Program-made: the position numbers and the translations under genes
Shown: positions 52,946 through 62,721 of the stretch, one piece after another
How the letters are laid out: each line of letters opens with the position of its first letter
Position numbering within the stretch: the first letter of the stretch is position 1
Notes under the pieces: generated by a model
Databases searched by the model: none
Seen by the model: only the letters and a program-made list of their open reading frames with translations
Told to the model about the DNA's origin: nothing
From: Arthrobacter woluwensis
Lineage (GTDB): Bacteria; Actinomycetota; Actinomycetes; Actinomycetales; Micrococcaceae
Direction: 5' to 3'
NCBI RefSeq assembly: GCF_030816155.1
Contig: NZ_JAUSXR010000001.1
Span: forward strand, 1,116,001-1,180,000
Length of the DNA: 64,000 bases

Positions 52946-54346
52946 ATGACACAGTCGGGACGACAGGGTTCACACCGGGGCGGCGACGCCCGCAACCAGG
53001 GCGGCAGCCGCCGCCAAGCCTCTTCGGGCTTCAGCAAGTACGGACGGGATGCCCAGCAGGGCGGCCGCAACGACGACGGCGGACGCCGCTCGGGCGGCTA
53101 CGGCCAGGGCGGCAGCTCCAGCGGCAGCCGTGGCCAGGGCGCGGGCCGCGCCTCCTCCGGTGGCTTCGGCCGCGACGACCGTCGCGGGCAGGGTTCCGGC
53201 CGTGGCGAGTGGCAGGGCCGTGACGCGCGTCCGAGCCGCGATTCCCGTGATGGCCGTTCCGGCGACTTCCGCTCCGGCGAAGGCCGTTCGAGCGAGGGCC
53301 GCTCCGGTGATTTCCGCTCCGGCCAGGACCGCGACGCTTTCACTAAGGACGGCGCCCGCAAGCCGAACCGCCCCAATTCCAACAAGCCGGGCTTCAACAA
53401 GAACGGCAAGCCCAAGGCCGGCACCGGCCGCGGTGGCGCCGGAACCGTCGGCGGCACCCGGAAGGGCGCGGGCCGCAAGCCTGCCGCCGCACCCGGCCGT
53501 CCGGCGTCGAGCGCTGCTTTCGGCTCCGAGCGGTTCGGCGAGTACAAGGGCCCGGTGAAGTCCCCGCGCCGTGCGCCGCGTCGCGACGTCCCGGATCACG
53601 AGCTGCACAGCAACGAGGGCGTGCGCCTGCAGAAGCTCATGGCGCAGGCCGGCGTGGCCAGCCGTCGCATCTGTGAAGAGATGATCCTGGAAGGCCGGGT
53701 CGAGGTGGACGAGCAGATCGTCACCGAGCTTGGCCTGCGCGTGGACCCGGAGACGGTCGTCATCCACGTGGACGGCATCCGTCTGCAGCTGAACGACTCG
53801 ATGGTCTACTACGCGTTCAACAAGCCGAAGGGCGTCGTCTCCACGATGACCGACCCCGAAGGCCGCCGCTGCATCAGCGACTACATCAAGCCGAGCCTCC
53901 TCCGGGGCGAGCGCCTCTTCCACGTCGGACGTCTGGACGCCGAGACCGAGGGTCTCCTGCTCCTGACCAACGACGGCGAGCTGGCCAACCGCCTGACGCA
54001 CCCGTCCTACGAGGTGCCGAAGACCTACCTGGTCCAGGTGCGCGGCCCGTTCCCGCACGGCATCGGCAAGCAGATGCTCGAGGGCATCGAGCTCGAAGAC
54101 GGCGTGACCCGCGTCGACTCCTTCCGTCTGGTGGATTCCACCCCCGGCAAGGTGCTGATCGAGGTCGTCCTGCACTCGGGCAAGAACCGCATCGTGCGCC
54201 GCCTGTTCGACGCCGTCGGCTTCCCCGTCCTGCGCCTGGTGCGCCTCAAGGTCGGTCCCATCGGCCTGGGCGACCAGAAACAGGGCAGCATCCGCCGCCT
54301 GGGCAAGCAGGAACTCGGCCACCTGATGGCCGCGGTGGGGCTGTAA
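52946..54346 (+). CDS. rluB: rRNA pseudouridine synthase (RluB/RsuA family) with long disordered N-terminus
   Basis: 466 residues. The first ~215 are Gly/Arg/Ser/Asp-rich and disordered (RRSGGYGQGGSSSGSRGQG, DGRSGDFRSGEGRSSEG, later Lys/Pro/Asn-rich). Then an S4 domain, VRLQKLMAQAGVASRRICEE, and the synthase core with FNKPKGVVSTMTDPEGR and the catalytic Asp in HVGRLDAETEGLLLLTNDG; the end has SGKNRIVRRLFDAVGFPVLR. Makes pseudouridine in 23S rRNA helix 80-type sites (family knowledge). Normal RluB is about 250-290 residues, so the extension nearly doubles it. First gene of the rluB-tyrA-cmk-plsC-der run. Confidence 0.93.
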   Translation: MTQSGRQGSHRGGDARNQGGSRRQASSGFSKYGRDAQQGGRNDDGGRRSGGYGQGGSSSGSRGQGAGRASSGGFGRDDRRGQGSGRGEWQGRDARPSRDSRDGRSGDFRSGEGRSSEGRSGDFRSGQDRDAFTKDGARKPNRPNSNKPGFNKNGKPKAGTGRGGAGTVGGTRKGAGRKPAAAPGRPASSAAFGSERFGEYKGPVKSPRRAPRRDVPDHELHSNEGVRLQKLMAQAGVASRRICEEMILEGRVEVDEQIVTELGLRVDPETVVIHVDGIRLQLNDSMVYYAFNKPKGVVSTMTDPEGRRCISDYIKPSLLRGERLFHVGRLDAETEGLLLLTNDGELANRLTHPSYEVPKTYLVQVRGPFPHGIGKQMLEGIELEDGVTRVDSFRLVDSTPGKVLIEVVLHSGKNRIVRRLFDAVGFPVLRLVRLKVGPIGLGDQKQGSIRRLGKQELGHLMAAVGL

Positions 54347-54349
54347 GGC

Positions 54350-55486
54350 ATGTCCGCCTTCGGCATGCACGGGCCCGGTCAACTGACCGGCCCCGTCGTC
54401 ATCCTGGGCACCGGCCTGCTCGGCGCGAGCATCGGCCTGGGGCTGCGGGGGCGGGGCGTGGAGGTGTACCTCTCGGATCCGTCGCCCACCAACCAGGCCG
54501 TGGCCGTCGACATCGGCGCGGGGCTCCCGCTCGCCGCTTTCGCTGAAGCCGGCCACGACGACGGCGAGGTCCGCCTTGTCGTCGTCGCTTCGCCGCCGGA
54601 TGTGACCGCCGTCGTCGTGGAGACCGTGCTGAACACCTACCCGAACGCCGTGGTGGTGGACATCGCGAGCGTGAAGGCCGGGATCCTGGCCGCGCTCACC
54701 GAGTCCGCGGCCGCGACCGGTCTCGACCTGAGCCGTTATGTCGGCACGCACCCCATGGCAGGCCGGGAGAAGTCCGGGCCGGTCGCGGCGCGTGGCGAGC
54801 TCTTCACGTCGATGCCGTGGGTGCTGTGCCCCGGGCCGGAGACGTCGTCCGAGGCTCAGGAGACGGCGCGGACTCTCGCGCTGGATCTTGGCGCGATCGT
54901 CTACGAGTTCACTCCGACGGAGCACGACGAGGCCGTGGCGCTCGTGTCGCACCTGCCGCAGGTGATGTCGTCGCTGCTGGCCAGTCGCCTTCAGGAGGTG
55001 GGCGAGCACTCGCTCTCCCTGGCGGGCAACGGGCTGCGGGACACCACTCGCATCGCGGCGAGCGACCCGAAGCTCTGGGTGCAGATCCTGGGCGCGAATG
55101 CCGGGCCGATGGTCGAGATCCTGCATGGCGTGCGCGATGACCTGAACCGGCTCATCAACACGCTGGAAGCCCCGGAGGCGCCCGGCGCACGGCTGGACCT
55201 GGCTCAGCTCATGAGCGAGGGCAACGCCGGTCAGGCCCGGATTCCGGGCAAGCACGGCGGACAGGCCCGCAGCTATGCGTGGCTGACGGTGCTGGTGGAT
55301 GACCGACCGGGTCAGATCGCACGGCTGCTCACCGAGATCGGTGAGATCGGCGTGAACCTGGAAGACATGCGCCTTGACCACTCGTCCGGGCAGAATGTGG
55401 GCATGGTGGAACTTTCGGTGCTGCCGAGCAGGCACGATGCCCTGGTGGAAGAACTGAGCAAGCGCGGCTGGAAGGTGTTGCAATGA
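54350..55486 (+). CDS. tyrA: prephenate dehydrogenase
   Basis: 378 residues. NAD site VILGTGLLGASIGLGLRGRG; catalytic region GTHPMAGREKSGPVAARGEL; C-terminal ACT domain LTVLVDDRPGQIARLLTEIG for feedback by tyrosine. Converts prephenate to 4-hydroxyphenylpyruvate. Starts 3 bases after rluB; stop overlaps cmk by 4 bases. Confidence 0.95.
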   Translation: MSAFGMHGPGQLTGPVVILGTGLLGASIGLGLRGRGVEVYLSDPSPTNQAVAVDIGAGLPLAAFAEAGHDDGEVRLVVVASPPDVTAVVVETVLNTYPNAVVVDIASVKAGILAALTESAAATGLDLSRYVGTHPMAGREKSGPVAARGELFTSMPWVLCPGPETSSEAQETARTLALDLGAIVYEFTPTEHDEAVALVSHLPQVMSSLLASRLQEVGEHSLSLAGNGLRDTTRIAASDPKLWVQILGANAGPMVEILHGVRDDLNRLINTLEAPEAPGARLDLAQLMSEGNAGQARIPGKHGGQARSYAWLTVLVDDRPGQIARLLTEIGEIGVNLEDMRLDHSSGQNVGMVELSVLPSRHDALVEELSKRGWKVLQ

Positions 55487-56286
55487 CCGAGGGAACCCCG
55501 AACCCGGGCACGGTGGCTGCCGCCGCCGCGTCCAGCGCCGCTGCTTCGCGCTCCGGCGAGGAGCACACGGTGGTCCGTCCGGGCAGGTCGCTGCTGGTGG
55601 CCATCGACGGCCCGAGTGGTTCCGGCAAGTCCAGTGTGAGCAAGGCGGCGGCGCGTGCGCTGCGCCTGGCCTACCTGGACACGGGGGCGATGTACCGGGC
55701 GCTGACCTGGCACTGCCTGGATGCGGGTGTCGATCTGAGCAGTGCCGCGGCCGTGGAGAATGCCGCCGAGGCACTCGCGCTGCACATCAGCACCAGCCCG
55801 GATGAGGAATTCGTGCGGGTCGGCGGAGTGGATGTCACTCAGGCGATCCGTGAACCGCGCATCTCGGAGCATGTGAGTGCCGTGGCGACCACCCTGGGCG
55901 CCCGGACCGAGCTGATCCGCCGCCAGCGCGAGCTCATGGAACAGCACCGCAACCGCATGGTCGTGGAAGGACGGGACATCACCACGGTGGTGGCCCCCCG
56001 TGCCGAGGTCCGGCTCCTGCTGACCGCCAGCGAGGAGGCGCGACTGCGCCGCCGCGGGGTGCAGCTCGGCGGGACGCAGAGCAAGGAACAGCTGGCCCAG
56101 CAGGTCCTGGCCCGTGACGCGAAGGACTCGACCGTGGTGAACTTCACCCGGGCTGCGGACGGCGTCGTCACCCTGGACTCGAGCGACCTGGACTTCAAGC
56201 AGACGGTGGACGCGGTGCTGGACATCGTGCACCGCGTGCTGGAACACGGCATGCTGGGCTCCGTGCCCGCTGAACAGCGTGACTGA
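55483..56286 (+). CDS. cmk: cytidylate kinase
   Basis: 267 residues. Phosphorylates CMP/dCMP. P-loop AIDGPSGSGKSSVSKAAARA, YLDTGAMYRALTW, and EGRDITTVVAPRAEVRLLLT; the lid Arg cluster is EEARLRRRGVQL. A 35-residue Ala/Ser-rich N-terminal extension precedes the core. Overlaps plsC by 8 bases. Confidence 0.95.
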   Translation: MTEGTPNPGTVAAAAASSAAASRSGEEHTVVRPGRSLLVAIDGPSGSGKSSVSKAAARALRLAYLDTGAMYRALTWHCLDAGVDLSSAAAVENAAEALALHISTSPDEEFVRVGGVDVTQAIREPRISEHVSAVATTLGARTELIRRQRELMEQHRNRMVVEGRDITTVVAPRAEVRLLLTASEEARLRRRGVQLGGTQSKEQLAQQVLARDAKDSTVVNFTRAADGVVTLDSSDLDFKQTVDAVLDIVHRVLEHGMLGSVPAEQRD

Positions 56287-57076
56287 CGACGGCGCGGCGC
56301 CCGCGGGTGCCGCACGCGCCATGGTGGGTGGCCCGGGTGCCGGTGCTGCTGGTGTTCGTGCCGGCGCCGCCGGCTTCGGTGGGACCACGCCGGTCCCGCA
56401 TCGCGCCACCATGTGGTGGGCACGGCCGGTCGGCTGGTTCCTGGATCATGTGGCGTACCGAACGACGGTCTACGGCCGCGAGAACGTCCCCCGGGATGCC
56501 CCGGTGCTGTTCGCTGGGAACCACCTGAGCTACCTGGACGGACCTGTGATGTTCGGGGCCAGCCCGGTTCCCATGCACATCCTGGTCAAGCAGGAGATGT
56601 TCACGGGATTCCTGGGCAGCGTCCTGCGGGGCTCGGGTCAGATCCCGGTGGACCGTGCGCACGGCCGCCAGGCGCTGAATACGGCGAAGTCACTGCTCGA
56701 TGCGGGCCGGAGTGTCGGCATTCTGCCGGAAGGCACCCGGGGGAGCGGGACGGCGGCGAGCCTCAGCAACGGGGTGGCGTGGCTCGCGCTGCACACGGAC
56801 GCCGTCGTCGTGCCGGTGGGCATCACCGGGACCCGGCGCGAAGGTGAACATTTGGATCATGTGCCCCGTCCCGGTCGGCGATTCGCCGTGGGCTTCGGGG
56901 AACCGCTGCGGCTGAGCCGCCAGGCGGGGGAAAGTGGCCGTGCTTCAATGGACAGGGCGGCCGAGGAGATCAGGCAGGCGCTGGTGACCGAAGTGTCACG
57001 CGTCGTGCGGAGAAGTGGACTTCAGCTGCCGGATGGCAGCGTGGAACCGGCCGGGACCCGGCTGGAGAAGGTGTAA
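56279..57076 (+). CDS. 1-acyl-sn-glycerol-3-phosphate acyltransferase (PlsC family)
   Basis: 265 residues. HX4D motif in AGNHLSYLDGPVMFG and the second motif PEGTRGSGTAASLSNG; IPVDRAHGRQALNTAKSLLD lies between. Adds an acyl chain to lysophosphatidate or a similar acceptor at the membrane. The GTG at 56279 is used; the first 40 residues are Gly/Ala-rich, so a later start (ATG encoding MVGGPG or MWWARP) is possible. Part of the rluB-to-der operon. Confidence 0.88.
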   Translation: MTDDGAAPAGAARAMVGGPGAGAAGVRAGAAGFGGTTPVPHRATMWWARPVGWFLDHVAYRTTVYGRENVPRDAPVLFAGNHLSYLDGPVMFGASPVPMHILVKQEMFTGFLGSVLRGSGQIPVDRAHGRQALNTAKSLLDAGRSVGILPEGTRGSGTAASLSNGVAWLALHTDAVVVPVGITGTRREGEHLDHVPRPGRRFAVGFGEPLRLSRQAGESGRASMDRAAEEIRQALVTEVSRVVRRSGLQLPDGSVEPAGTRLEKV

Positions 57077-57085
57077 AGGGAGAAC

Positions 57086-58618
57086 ATGAGCGAGAAGCTG
57101 AACGGCCAGGAAGAGGAGTACGTCCCCGCTGGTCCGGACAACGTCGACGAGACGTTCGCCGCCATGGACGAGACCGAGCTGGAGGCCCGGGCCGCGAGTC
57201 TGCGGGCCGGCCTGGATGATTACGAGCTCGACGAGGAGGACGCCGCCCTTCTGGCGGAGCACCTCGGCGAGGACTTCGAGCAGGTGGAGCGCAAGCCCGC
57301 TCCCGTGCTGGCGATCATCGGGCGCCCGAACGTCGGCAAGTCGACGCTGGTCAACCGCATCCTGGGCCGCCGCGAGGCCGTGGTGGAGGACGTTCCGGGC
57401 GTGACCCGTGACCGCGTCATGTACCCGGCCGAGTGGAACGGCAAGCGGTTCACGGTCGTCGACACCGGTGGCTGGGAGCACGACGCCAAGGGCATCCACG
57501 CCTCCGTGGCCGCGCAGGCCGAGGTGGCTGTGGAGTTCTCCGACGCCGTGCTGTTCGTGGTGGACTCCACCGTCGGCGCGACCGCGACGGACGAGCTCGT
57601 CATGAAGATGCTGCGCAAGGCCAAGAAGCCGGTCATCCTGGTGGCCAACAAAGTGGACGACTTCGTGCAGGAGGCCGAGGCCGCCGCACTGTGGGGCCTC
57701 GGTTTCGGCGAGCCGTACCCGGTGTCCGGTCTGCACGGCCGTGGCGTGGCGGATCTGCTGGATCACGCCATGAAGATCCTGCCGGAGTTCTCCGCCGTGG
57801 ACGCGATCGAGCGCACGGGTGGCCCACGGCGCGTCGCGCTGATCGGCCGCCCGAACGTCGGCAAGTCCTCGCTGCTGAACAAGCTGGCGGGCACCGAGCG
57901 TGTGGTGGTCGACAATCTGGCCGGCACGACGCGTGACCCGGTCGATGAGTACATCGAGCTGGGCGGCGAGACCTGGAAGTTCGTGGACACGGCCGGTATC
58001 CGCCGTCGTCAGCACATGGCGCACGGTTCTGATTATTACGCCTCGCTGCGTACCCAGGCCGCGCTGGAGAAGGCCGAGGTGGCCGTGGTGCTGCTGGCCG
58101 TGGACGAGGTCTTGAGTGAGCAGGATGTCCGCATCCTGCAGCTGGCGATCGAGTCCGGCCGCGCCATGGTGCTGGCTTTCAACAAGTGGGACCTGCTGGA
58201 TGAGGACCGCCGCCGCTACTTGGAGCGTGAGATCGATCAGGATCTGGCGCACGTGGAGTGGGCGCCGCGCGTCAACATCTCTGCGAAGACCGGCTGGCAC
58301 AAGGACAAGCTGGTGCCCGCGCTCGAGCTGGCCCTCGACAACTGGGATCGCCGCATCCCGACCGGCAAGCTGAACGCGTTCCTCGGCGAGCTCGTGGCCG
58401 CCCACCCGCACCCCGTGCGTGGTGGCAAGCAGCCCCGCATCCTCTTCGCGACGCAGGCCAGCAGCCGCCCGCCGAAGTTCGTGCTGTTCACCACCGGGTT
58501 CCTCGATCCCGGGTACCGCCGCTTCATCACGCGCCGTCTGCGTGAGACCTTCGACTTCCGGGGCACCCCGATCGAGGTCTCGATGCGCGTGCGCGAGAAG
58601 CGCGGCCGGAACCGGTAG
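57086..58618 (+). CDS. der: ribosome biogenesis GTPase Der (EngA)
   Basis: 510 residues. Two GTPase domains: [15 protein letters not shown] (from residue 79) with DTGGWE, and [15 protein letters not shown] with [13 protein letters not shown] and NKWDLLD give base recognition. The C-terminal KH-like domain contains [21 protein letters not shown] 70-residue acidic N-terminal extension is typical of actinobacterial Der. Needed for 50S assembly. Confidence 0.97.
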   Translation: MSEKLNGQEEEYVPAGPDNVDETFAAMDETELEARAASLRAGLDDYELDEEDAALLAEHLGEDFEQVERKPAPVLAIIGRPNVGKSTLVNRILGRREAVVEDVPGVTRDRVMYPAEWNGKRFTVVDTGGWEHDAKGIHASVAAQAEVAVEFSDAVLFVVDSTVGATATDELVMKMLRKAKKPVILVANKVDDFVQEAEAAALWGLGFGEPYPVSGLHGRGVADLLDHAMKILPEFSAVDAIERTGGPRRVALIGRPNVGKSSLLNKLAGTERVVVDNLAGTTRDPVDEYIELGGETWKFVDTAGIRRRQHMAHGSDYYASLRTQAALEKAEVAVVLLAVDEVLSEQDVRILQLAIESGRAMVLAFNKWDLLDEDRRRYLEREIDQDLAHVEWAPRVNISAKTGWHKDKLVPALELALDNWDRRIPTGKLNAFLGELVAAHPHPVRGGKQPRILFATQASSRPPKFVLFTTGFLDPGYRRFITRRLRETFDFRGTPIEVSMRVREKRGRNR

Positions 58619-58678
58619 GTTCTCGTGGTTGGCCGCTGAACCGGCGGCTGAGTGACGGCGCTTGACGTACGACGACGG

Positions 58679-58709
58679 CGGCGGGTCTCCCTGAGGGGGA
58701 GGCCCGCCG
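58679..58709 (+). terminator. terminator after der; description of the 58619-58971 gap
   Basis: A 13-bp stem, cggcgggtctccc / gggaggcccgccg (one G-T pair), with a 5-base loop. The rest of the 353-base gap contains no gene I can support; a near-repeat of gctcttcttggtgt occurs at about 58831 and 58850. Confidence 0.7.
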
Positions 58710-58971
58710 TTGGCGCTTGGTGGGGCGGGCCGGCGGACGGTTTTGGTGCCCGGACTTCTTCTCGGTGTGGTTATTGCCGCACCGAAACGACATTCGGGCA
58801 CCGATTTCCAGTTCCGGCCGTGGGTTCTGCGCTCTTCTTGGTGTGCCGCGCTCTTCCTGGTGTATTGCGCCCCAATGGGGGAGCGGAACGTCAGCAAGGG
58901 CGCGGTTCTGTGAGCGCAGCCCACTCCGACCCGCTTCGGCCAGCTCCGGCCCGTTCCGACTCGTTGGCGGC

Positions 58972-59889
58972 TCAGCAACCGGCGCCGTGAGGGTTCTGGT
59001 TGCAGTCGTCCGCGTACCAGTCGACCTTGGAACGCCAGACGGATAGCCGCACGCCCGGGGACGTGACCGTGGCTTCGCCCGGGATCGGCATGGTGGGGCC
59101 GCCGTTGATGCTGTAGGTCCCGTGGAAACGAGTGGTCACGCTGGCGACGAAGTCCCCGGTGCGCTGGTACGCGTGGGACGTCCTGGTCTCGGTGCCCCAC
59201 TGCGCGTTGGGCAGGGACGACCCTTCGAGCTCGGTCGGGCCGAGCGTGGTTCCATCGCCGTAGTCGTACGTGGAGGAGACGGGGTAGACCGTCAGGGTGA
59301 TGCTCTGACCCAGGAGGGTCAGTGGGAACGTCTGTTTCTTCGGGTGTGAGTAGAAGTTGGTGTTGAAGCCGATCAAGGTGTGCGGCTGTGGCTGGACTCC
59401 GAACTCGGCCGCGTTGATTTTGCGCGACTGGAACTCACGAGCCATCAAGCCCGGAATGTTGAGCAGCGCCTGAGCTTCCCGAGGGTTGTAGACACACGTG
59501 GGTGAGCCATCGTTGGTCCACTGCGACCACTCGGGGTCCGACAGCCCGATCGGCGCATAGCGATACTGCGCCAAGTACCCGGCTTCTTGGTGGTCAGCAC
59601 CGGCCGGACACTTCTGGGCATTGCGGTTCGACCCGAGGCACTTGGTGTCCTGGCTGCCGGCCTTGTCGATCTGGCAGGGGAGCGTGAGAAGCCACTGGTA
59701 CTTGGGGGCGTCGGGCGAGGTGCGGACCGAGGAGAGGTCGGTGCTCTGGCTGCCGGGTGAGTCCTCGACGGCGCCGGCATCAATTTGCGACTTGTCTCGA
59801 AATGAACTTGAGATGTCTGTGTCTTGCGCCGGGGGACCCGCGATCACTGAAACAGCGGCTATCGACAGTGCGACGAGTACGGATTTCAC
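58972..59889 (-). CDS. secreted hypothetical protein with PKD-like segment
   Basis: 305 residues. The start KSVLVALSIAAVSVIAGPPA is a signal peptide. The mature part has several Cys pairs (LPCQIDKAGS, TKCLGSNRNAQKC, DDCNQNPHGAGC) and near the end YDYGDGTTLGP ... SHAYQRTGDFVASVTTRF, the pattern of a PKD domain. Function unknown; a cell-envelope role is likely. The GTG at 59889 overlaps the stop of the DUF6318 lipoprotein gene by 4 bases, so the two are made together. Confidence 0.75.
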   Translation of the reverse strand: MKSVLVALSIAAVSVIAGPPAQDTDISSSFRDKSQIDAGAVEDSPGSQSTDLSSVRTSPDAPKYQWLLTLPCQIDKAGSQDTKCLGSNRNAQKCPAGADHQEAGYLAQYRYAPIGLSDPEWSQWTNDGSPTCVYNPREAQALLNIPGLMAREFQSRKINAAEFGVQPQPHTLIGFNTNFYSHPKKQTFPLTLLGQSITLTVYPVSSTYDYGDGTTLGPTELEGSSLPNAQWGTETRTSHAYQRTGDFVASVTTRFHGTYSINGGPTMPIPGEATVTSPGVRLSVWRSKVDWYADDCNQNPHGAGC

Positions 59890-60506
59890 TGTGCAATCAG
59901 TCCCGAATCCACGATCACAAGGTGACCTGATCCCCACTGGACTACGTATGCATAGGAACTGTTGCTTGCCTGATATCTAGTGACTTTTCCGGATCGGTCG
60001 TGGGCGGCGGTCTTGTCTTGGACTTCCTGAGTAACGATGATGGCATGGTCAAAGCCCGCCGTCGACCTGACCTCGCTTACGGCGAGCCGGACTTTGCCGC
60101 CTTCGAGCCACCCACCGTTGCTGTAGGCGTGTTCAATAGACGCAATAGAAGCTTGGCATCCGTTGCACGCTGAGGCGGATAGCTTTTTGAGCGTCGTCAC
60201 GTCCCCCGTCTCGTACGCATACGACAACATCGCGACCCAGTACCCCACGAACGCCTTCGCCCCGTCGGGCGTCTCCTTCTTCGCGGCCTCCGGCATCACG
60301 GGCACGGGGACATTCAGAGCCTTGCTGGTCGCGGTCGCCGGCCGATATACAGGCTTGGCCACAGCAGAAGGCGACGGCGACGCAGTGGCTGAGGCCGGCG
60401 TCGTGGGTGGGGGAGAAGGGCTCGGACCAGCGGGACCGGTGCCGCAGGCGACCAAGCCCACGCACGACAGCAGGACGAGCAGACACCAGGACACGGCGCG
60501 CTTCAT
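59886..60506 (-). CDS. DUF6318-like lipoprotein
   Basis: 206 residues. The start MKRAVSWCLLVLLSCVGLVAC is a signal with lipobox LVAC. A Pro/Ser/Thr-rich linker (PSPSPPPTTPASATASPSPS) follows, then a domain with AKAFVGYWVAMLSYAYETGD-like AFVGYWVAMLSYAYETGDV and SACNGCQASIASIEHAYSNG, typical of a lipoprotein family of unknown function found in Arthrobacter-like species (DUF6318, from memory). ATG at 60506 after gggggt. Confidence 0.78.
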   Translation of the reverse strand: MKRAVSWCLLVLLSCVGLVACGTGPAGPSPSPPPTTPASATASPSPSAVAKPVYRPATATSKALNVPVPVMPEAAKKETPDGAKAFVGYWVAMLSYAYETGDVTTLKKLSASACNGCQASIASIEHAYSNGGWLEGGKVRLAVSEVRSTAGFDHAIIVTQEVQDKTAAHDRSGKVTRYQASNSSYAYVVQWGSGHLVIVDSGLIAQ

Positions 60507-60626
60507 GGATGACCCCCAGTTGGTCGGCAGCAGAGACAAACGCCACTCTACGGCAAATGACCAACAAATGACAGAAGTTATCCACAGCGCTGGGCGGGCG
60601 GAATGCCGCCCGCCCAGCGGGATCGA

Positions 60627-61778
60627 TCAGACCTCGGCAACCGCTGACTGATCACGGAAGTGGCCGGTCACGATCAGGAGTACTCCAAGAACCGCCCACC
60701 CGGCCAGGACCAACCAGGGGAAGGCGGTCGAGGCGTCGGGGAAGTAGGAGAGGTCGCGCAGGAGCGTGCCGGAAGCGCCGGGCACGAACCACTGGCCGAC
60801 GTCGCCCCACGGCGCCGGCAGGAATTCCTTGGGCTGGGTCAGCGAGGACAGGGGGTTGCCGATGAACATCGTGAGCACGGCGCCCACGGCGATGCCGGCG
60901 CGTCCGATCAGGGCCGACGCGCCGGTGATGATCGCCGCCGTCGCCGCGATGCCGAGCCCGATCGCCGCGGCGTTGGCCCAGTAGTCACCCTGGAGGGTGT
61001 GGAACCAACCCTGCAGAATGCCCGCGAGGCCGAGGCCGCCCAGCACTCCGTAGCTCACGACTGCGGCGAGGCGACGCCATGCGCCGGACACGAGGAGCGA
61101 GATCAGGATGCCGCCGACCATGCCGCCCATCGCGAGCGGCAGACCCGCGACGGCCAGGCCGGTGCCGCGGGAGTCGTCGGCGGACAGTGGCACGACGTCG
61201 GTGACCACCACGGTGGGGACGGTCGCGCGCTGTTGGGGAGCCGGCGTCGTCGTTTCGGCGGCGGGCGGTGTGGTCTTGCCCTGGGCGGCGGCAGCGAGGC
61301 CTGCCTGGAGCTGCTGGACCGCGGAGGTGAGTCCGGTGATGGCCTGCTGGTCGATCTGGCGCTGGATTCCCGCGCCGAGCTGGGTCAACGCGGAGCTCGC
61401 GACGGGGCTCGCCGCACTCGCGACCAGGATCTCGGGTGCGCCCGCTCTGGCGGTGGCGGGCAGGACGACGGCGCCGTAGACGTCGCGCTTCTTGATCTGC
61501 GTCAGGGCGTCGTCGCGGCTGGCGACGGTGCGGATGTCGAGCATGCCCTCCGGCGCTTTCGCGGTCAGCTGCTGGACCTGCTCGGCGGTCCCGACGACCG
61601 CGATCGGCAGGTGCTGTGCCTTCGCCGTGACGCTGGGCCAGGCGAAGGCGAGGAGGATGACGCAGACCGCGACGGCGGCGAGAACCGCCGCGCGGAGGGC
61701 ATGCGGCCAGGGGGTGTGCGGGGCGTGGGTGGCGGGACTGGTGTCCCGGTGGGCGGGCGTGGACTGGGGAGTGCTCAT
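60627..61778 (-). CDS. membrane protein resembling ABC-2/YhgE-Pip type permeases
   Basis: 383 residues. A first helix (LRAAVLAAVAVCVILLAFAW) is followed by an outside domain of about 150 residues (PIAVVGTAEQVQQLTAKAPE, then a Pro/Thr/Ala linker) and six C-terminal helices including GLPLAMGGMVGGILISLLVS. This resembles YhgE/Pip and ABC-2 efflux permeases. No ATPase gene is next to it. Controlled by the divergent TetR gene; likely export or stress role. ATG at 61778 after aaggaag. Confidence 0.8.
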   Translation of the reverse strand: MSTPQSTPAHRDTSPATHAPHTPWPHALRAAVLAAVAVCVILLAFAWPSVTAKAQHLPIAVVGTAEQVQQLTAKAPEGMLDIRTVASRDDALTQIKKRDVYGAVVLPATARAGAPEILVASAASPVASSALTQLGAGIQRQIDQQAITGLTSAVQQLQAGLAAAAQGKTTPPAAETTTPAPQQRATVPTVVVTDVVPLSADDSRGTGLAVAGLPLAMGGMVGGILISLLVSGAWRRLAAVVSYGVLGGLGLAGILQGWFHTLQGDYWANAAAIGLGIAATAAIITGASALIGRAGIAVGAVLTMFIGNPLSSLTQPKEFLPAPWGDVGQWFVPGASGTLLRDLSYFPDASTAFPWLVLAGWAVLGVLLIVTGHFRDQSAVAEV

Positions 61779-61798
61779 GGTGGCTTCCTTCAACAAAA

Positions 61799-61857
61799 AG
61801 AATATTCGTTCTCTATTGTCCTCGCGAGGGCTAGACTGTCAAGAACGATCATTCGTT
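61799..61857. promoter_or_regulatory. two candidate TetR operators
   Basis: AGAATATTCGTTCT (61799-61812) and AACGA-TCAT-TCGTT (61844-61857, perfect arms) share ATTCGTT and lie in the interval between the divergent permease and tetR genes. A TAGACT -10-like box (61832-61837) lies between them. Confidence 0.55.
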
Positions 61858-61883
61858 TTCGGTGGATCGATGGAGGAGTGGGC

Positions 61884-62480
61884 ATGCCGAAGGTCAGCGA
61901 CGAGCACCGCGAGAAGCAGCGGCAGAGGATTCTGGAGGCTGCGCTGACGTGTGTGGCGCGGAAGGGGTTCGCGTCGACGTCGATGTCGGACATCATTGCG
62001 GAGGCGGGGCTGTCCGCCGGCGCCGTGTACGTGTACTACCGCAGCAAGGAGCAGCTGACGATCGACGTCGGGCGGAAGGTGCTCGGCGAGCGGGTCGCCA
62101 TGCTGGAGGAGTACCTGGGCCACGACCAGGTGCCCGCGCCGGTGGAGGTCATCCCGGCGTTCCTCGAACAGATGCCCGAGAACGGCTTCTTCCCCGGCGT
62201 CGCCGTGCAGGTCTGGGGCGAGGCGATCCACTCGCCGGCGCTGGCCGAGACGGCGGAGAAGCTCATCGGCGAGATCGGCGGTCACTTCGCCGACTACTTC
62301 GCCGCCTGGTTCCGCCAGTCGCGCGGGCTGGGGGAGCGCGAGGCCCAGGCCGAGGGCCGTCGCGTGGCGCCCGCCGTGTTAGGGATGGTGCAGGGCTACA
62401 TGGTGCAGAGCGTCTTCCTCGACGACGGCGCGCGGGCGCGGTATCGCGAGGCTGTGGCGGTGGTTGTTGGTGGGCTGTGA
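61884..62480 (+). CDS. TetR/AcrR family transcriptional regulator
   Basis: 198 residues. N-terminal TetR helix-turn-helix: RQRILEAALTCVARKGFAST, then SMSDIIAEAGLSAGAVYVYY and RSKEQL. The C-terminal ligand domain is unlike well-known members. Probably represses the divergent membrane protein and itself. ATG at 61884 after ggaggag. Confidence 0.93.
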   Translation: MPKVSDEHREKQRQRILEAALTCVARKGFASTSMSDIIAEAGLSAGAVYVYYRSKEQLTIDVGRKVLGERVAMLEEYLGHDQVPAPVEVIPAFLEQMPENGFFPGVAVQVWGEAIHSPALAETAEKLIGEIGGHFADYFAAWFRQSRGLGEREAQAEGRRVAPAVLGMVQGYMVQSVFLDDGARARYREAVAVVVGGL

Positions 62481-62641
62481 GGGGTGCTGGGGGCGGTGCT
62501 CGCGATGCGTTTGTGGCGTGCTGGCTGTGGGCGACACGAGGGGTCTCCGGGGTGGCGAGGATTTCGCATCTGGGCCGGTTTTCGTATAGGGTAGAACCCG
62601 TTGCTTGAACGGCCGCGAACAGCGATAACGGTCAGGCAAGG

Positions 62642-62715
<74 letters not shown>

Positions 62716-62721
62716 CAAGAA

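Noticed and set aside
52970..55774. A 934-codon antisense frame across rluB and tyrA
   Set aside because: It spans two well-supported genes on the other strand and has no conserved motif; long antisense frames are expected in such GC-rich DNA.
58710..58913. A 67-codon frame with a hydrophobic stretch after der
   Set aside because: No ribosome binding site, starts at the foot of the der terminator, atypical composition.
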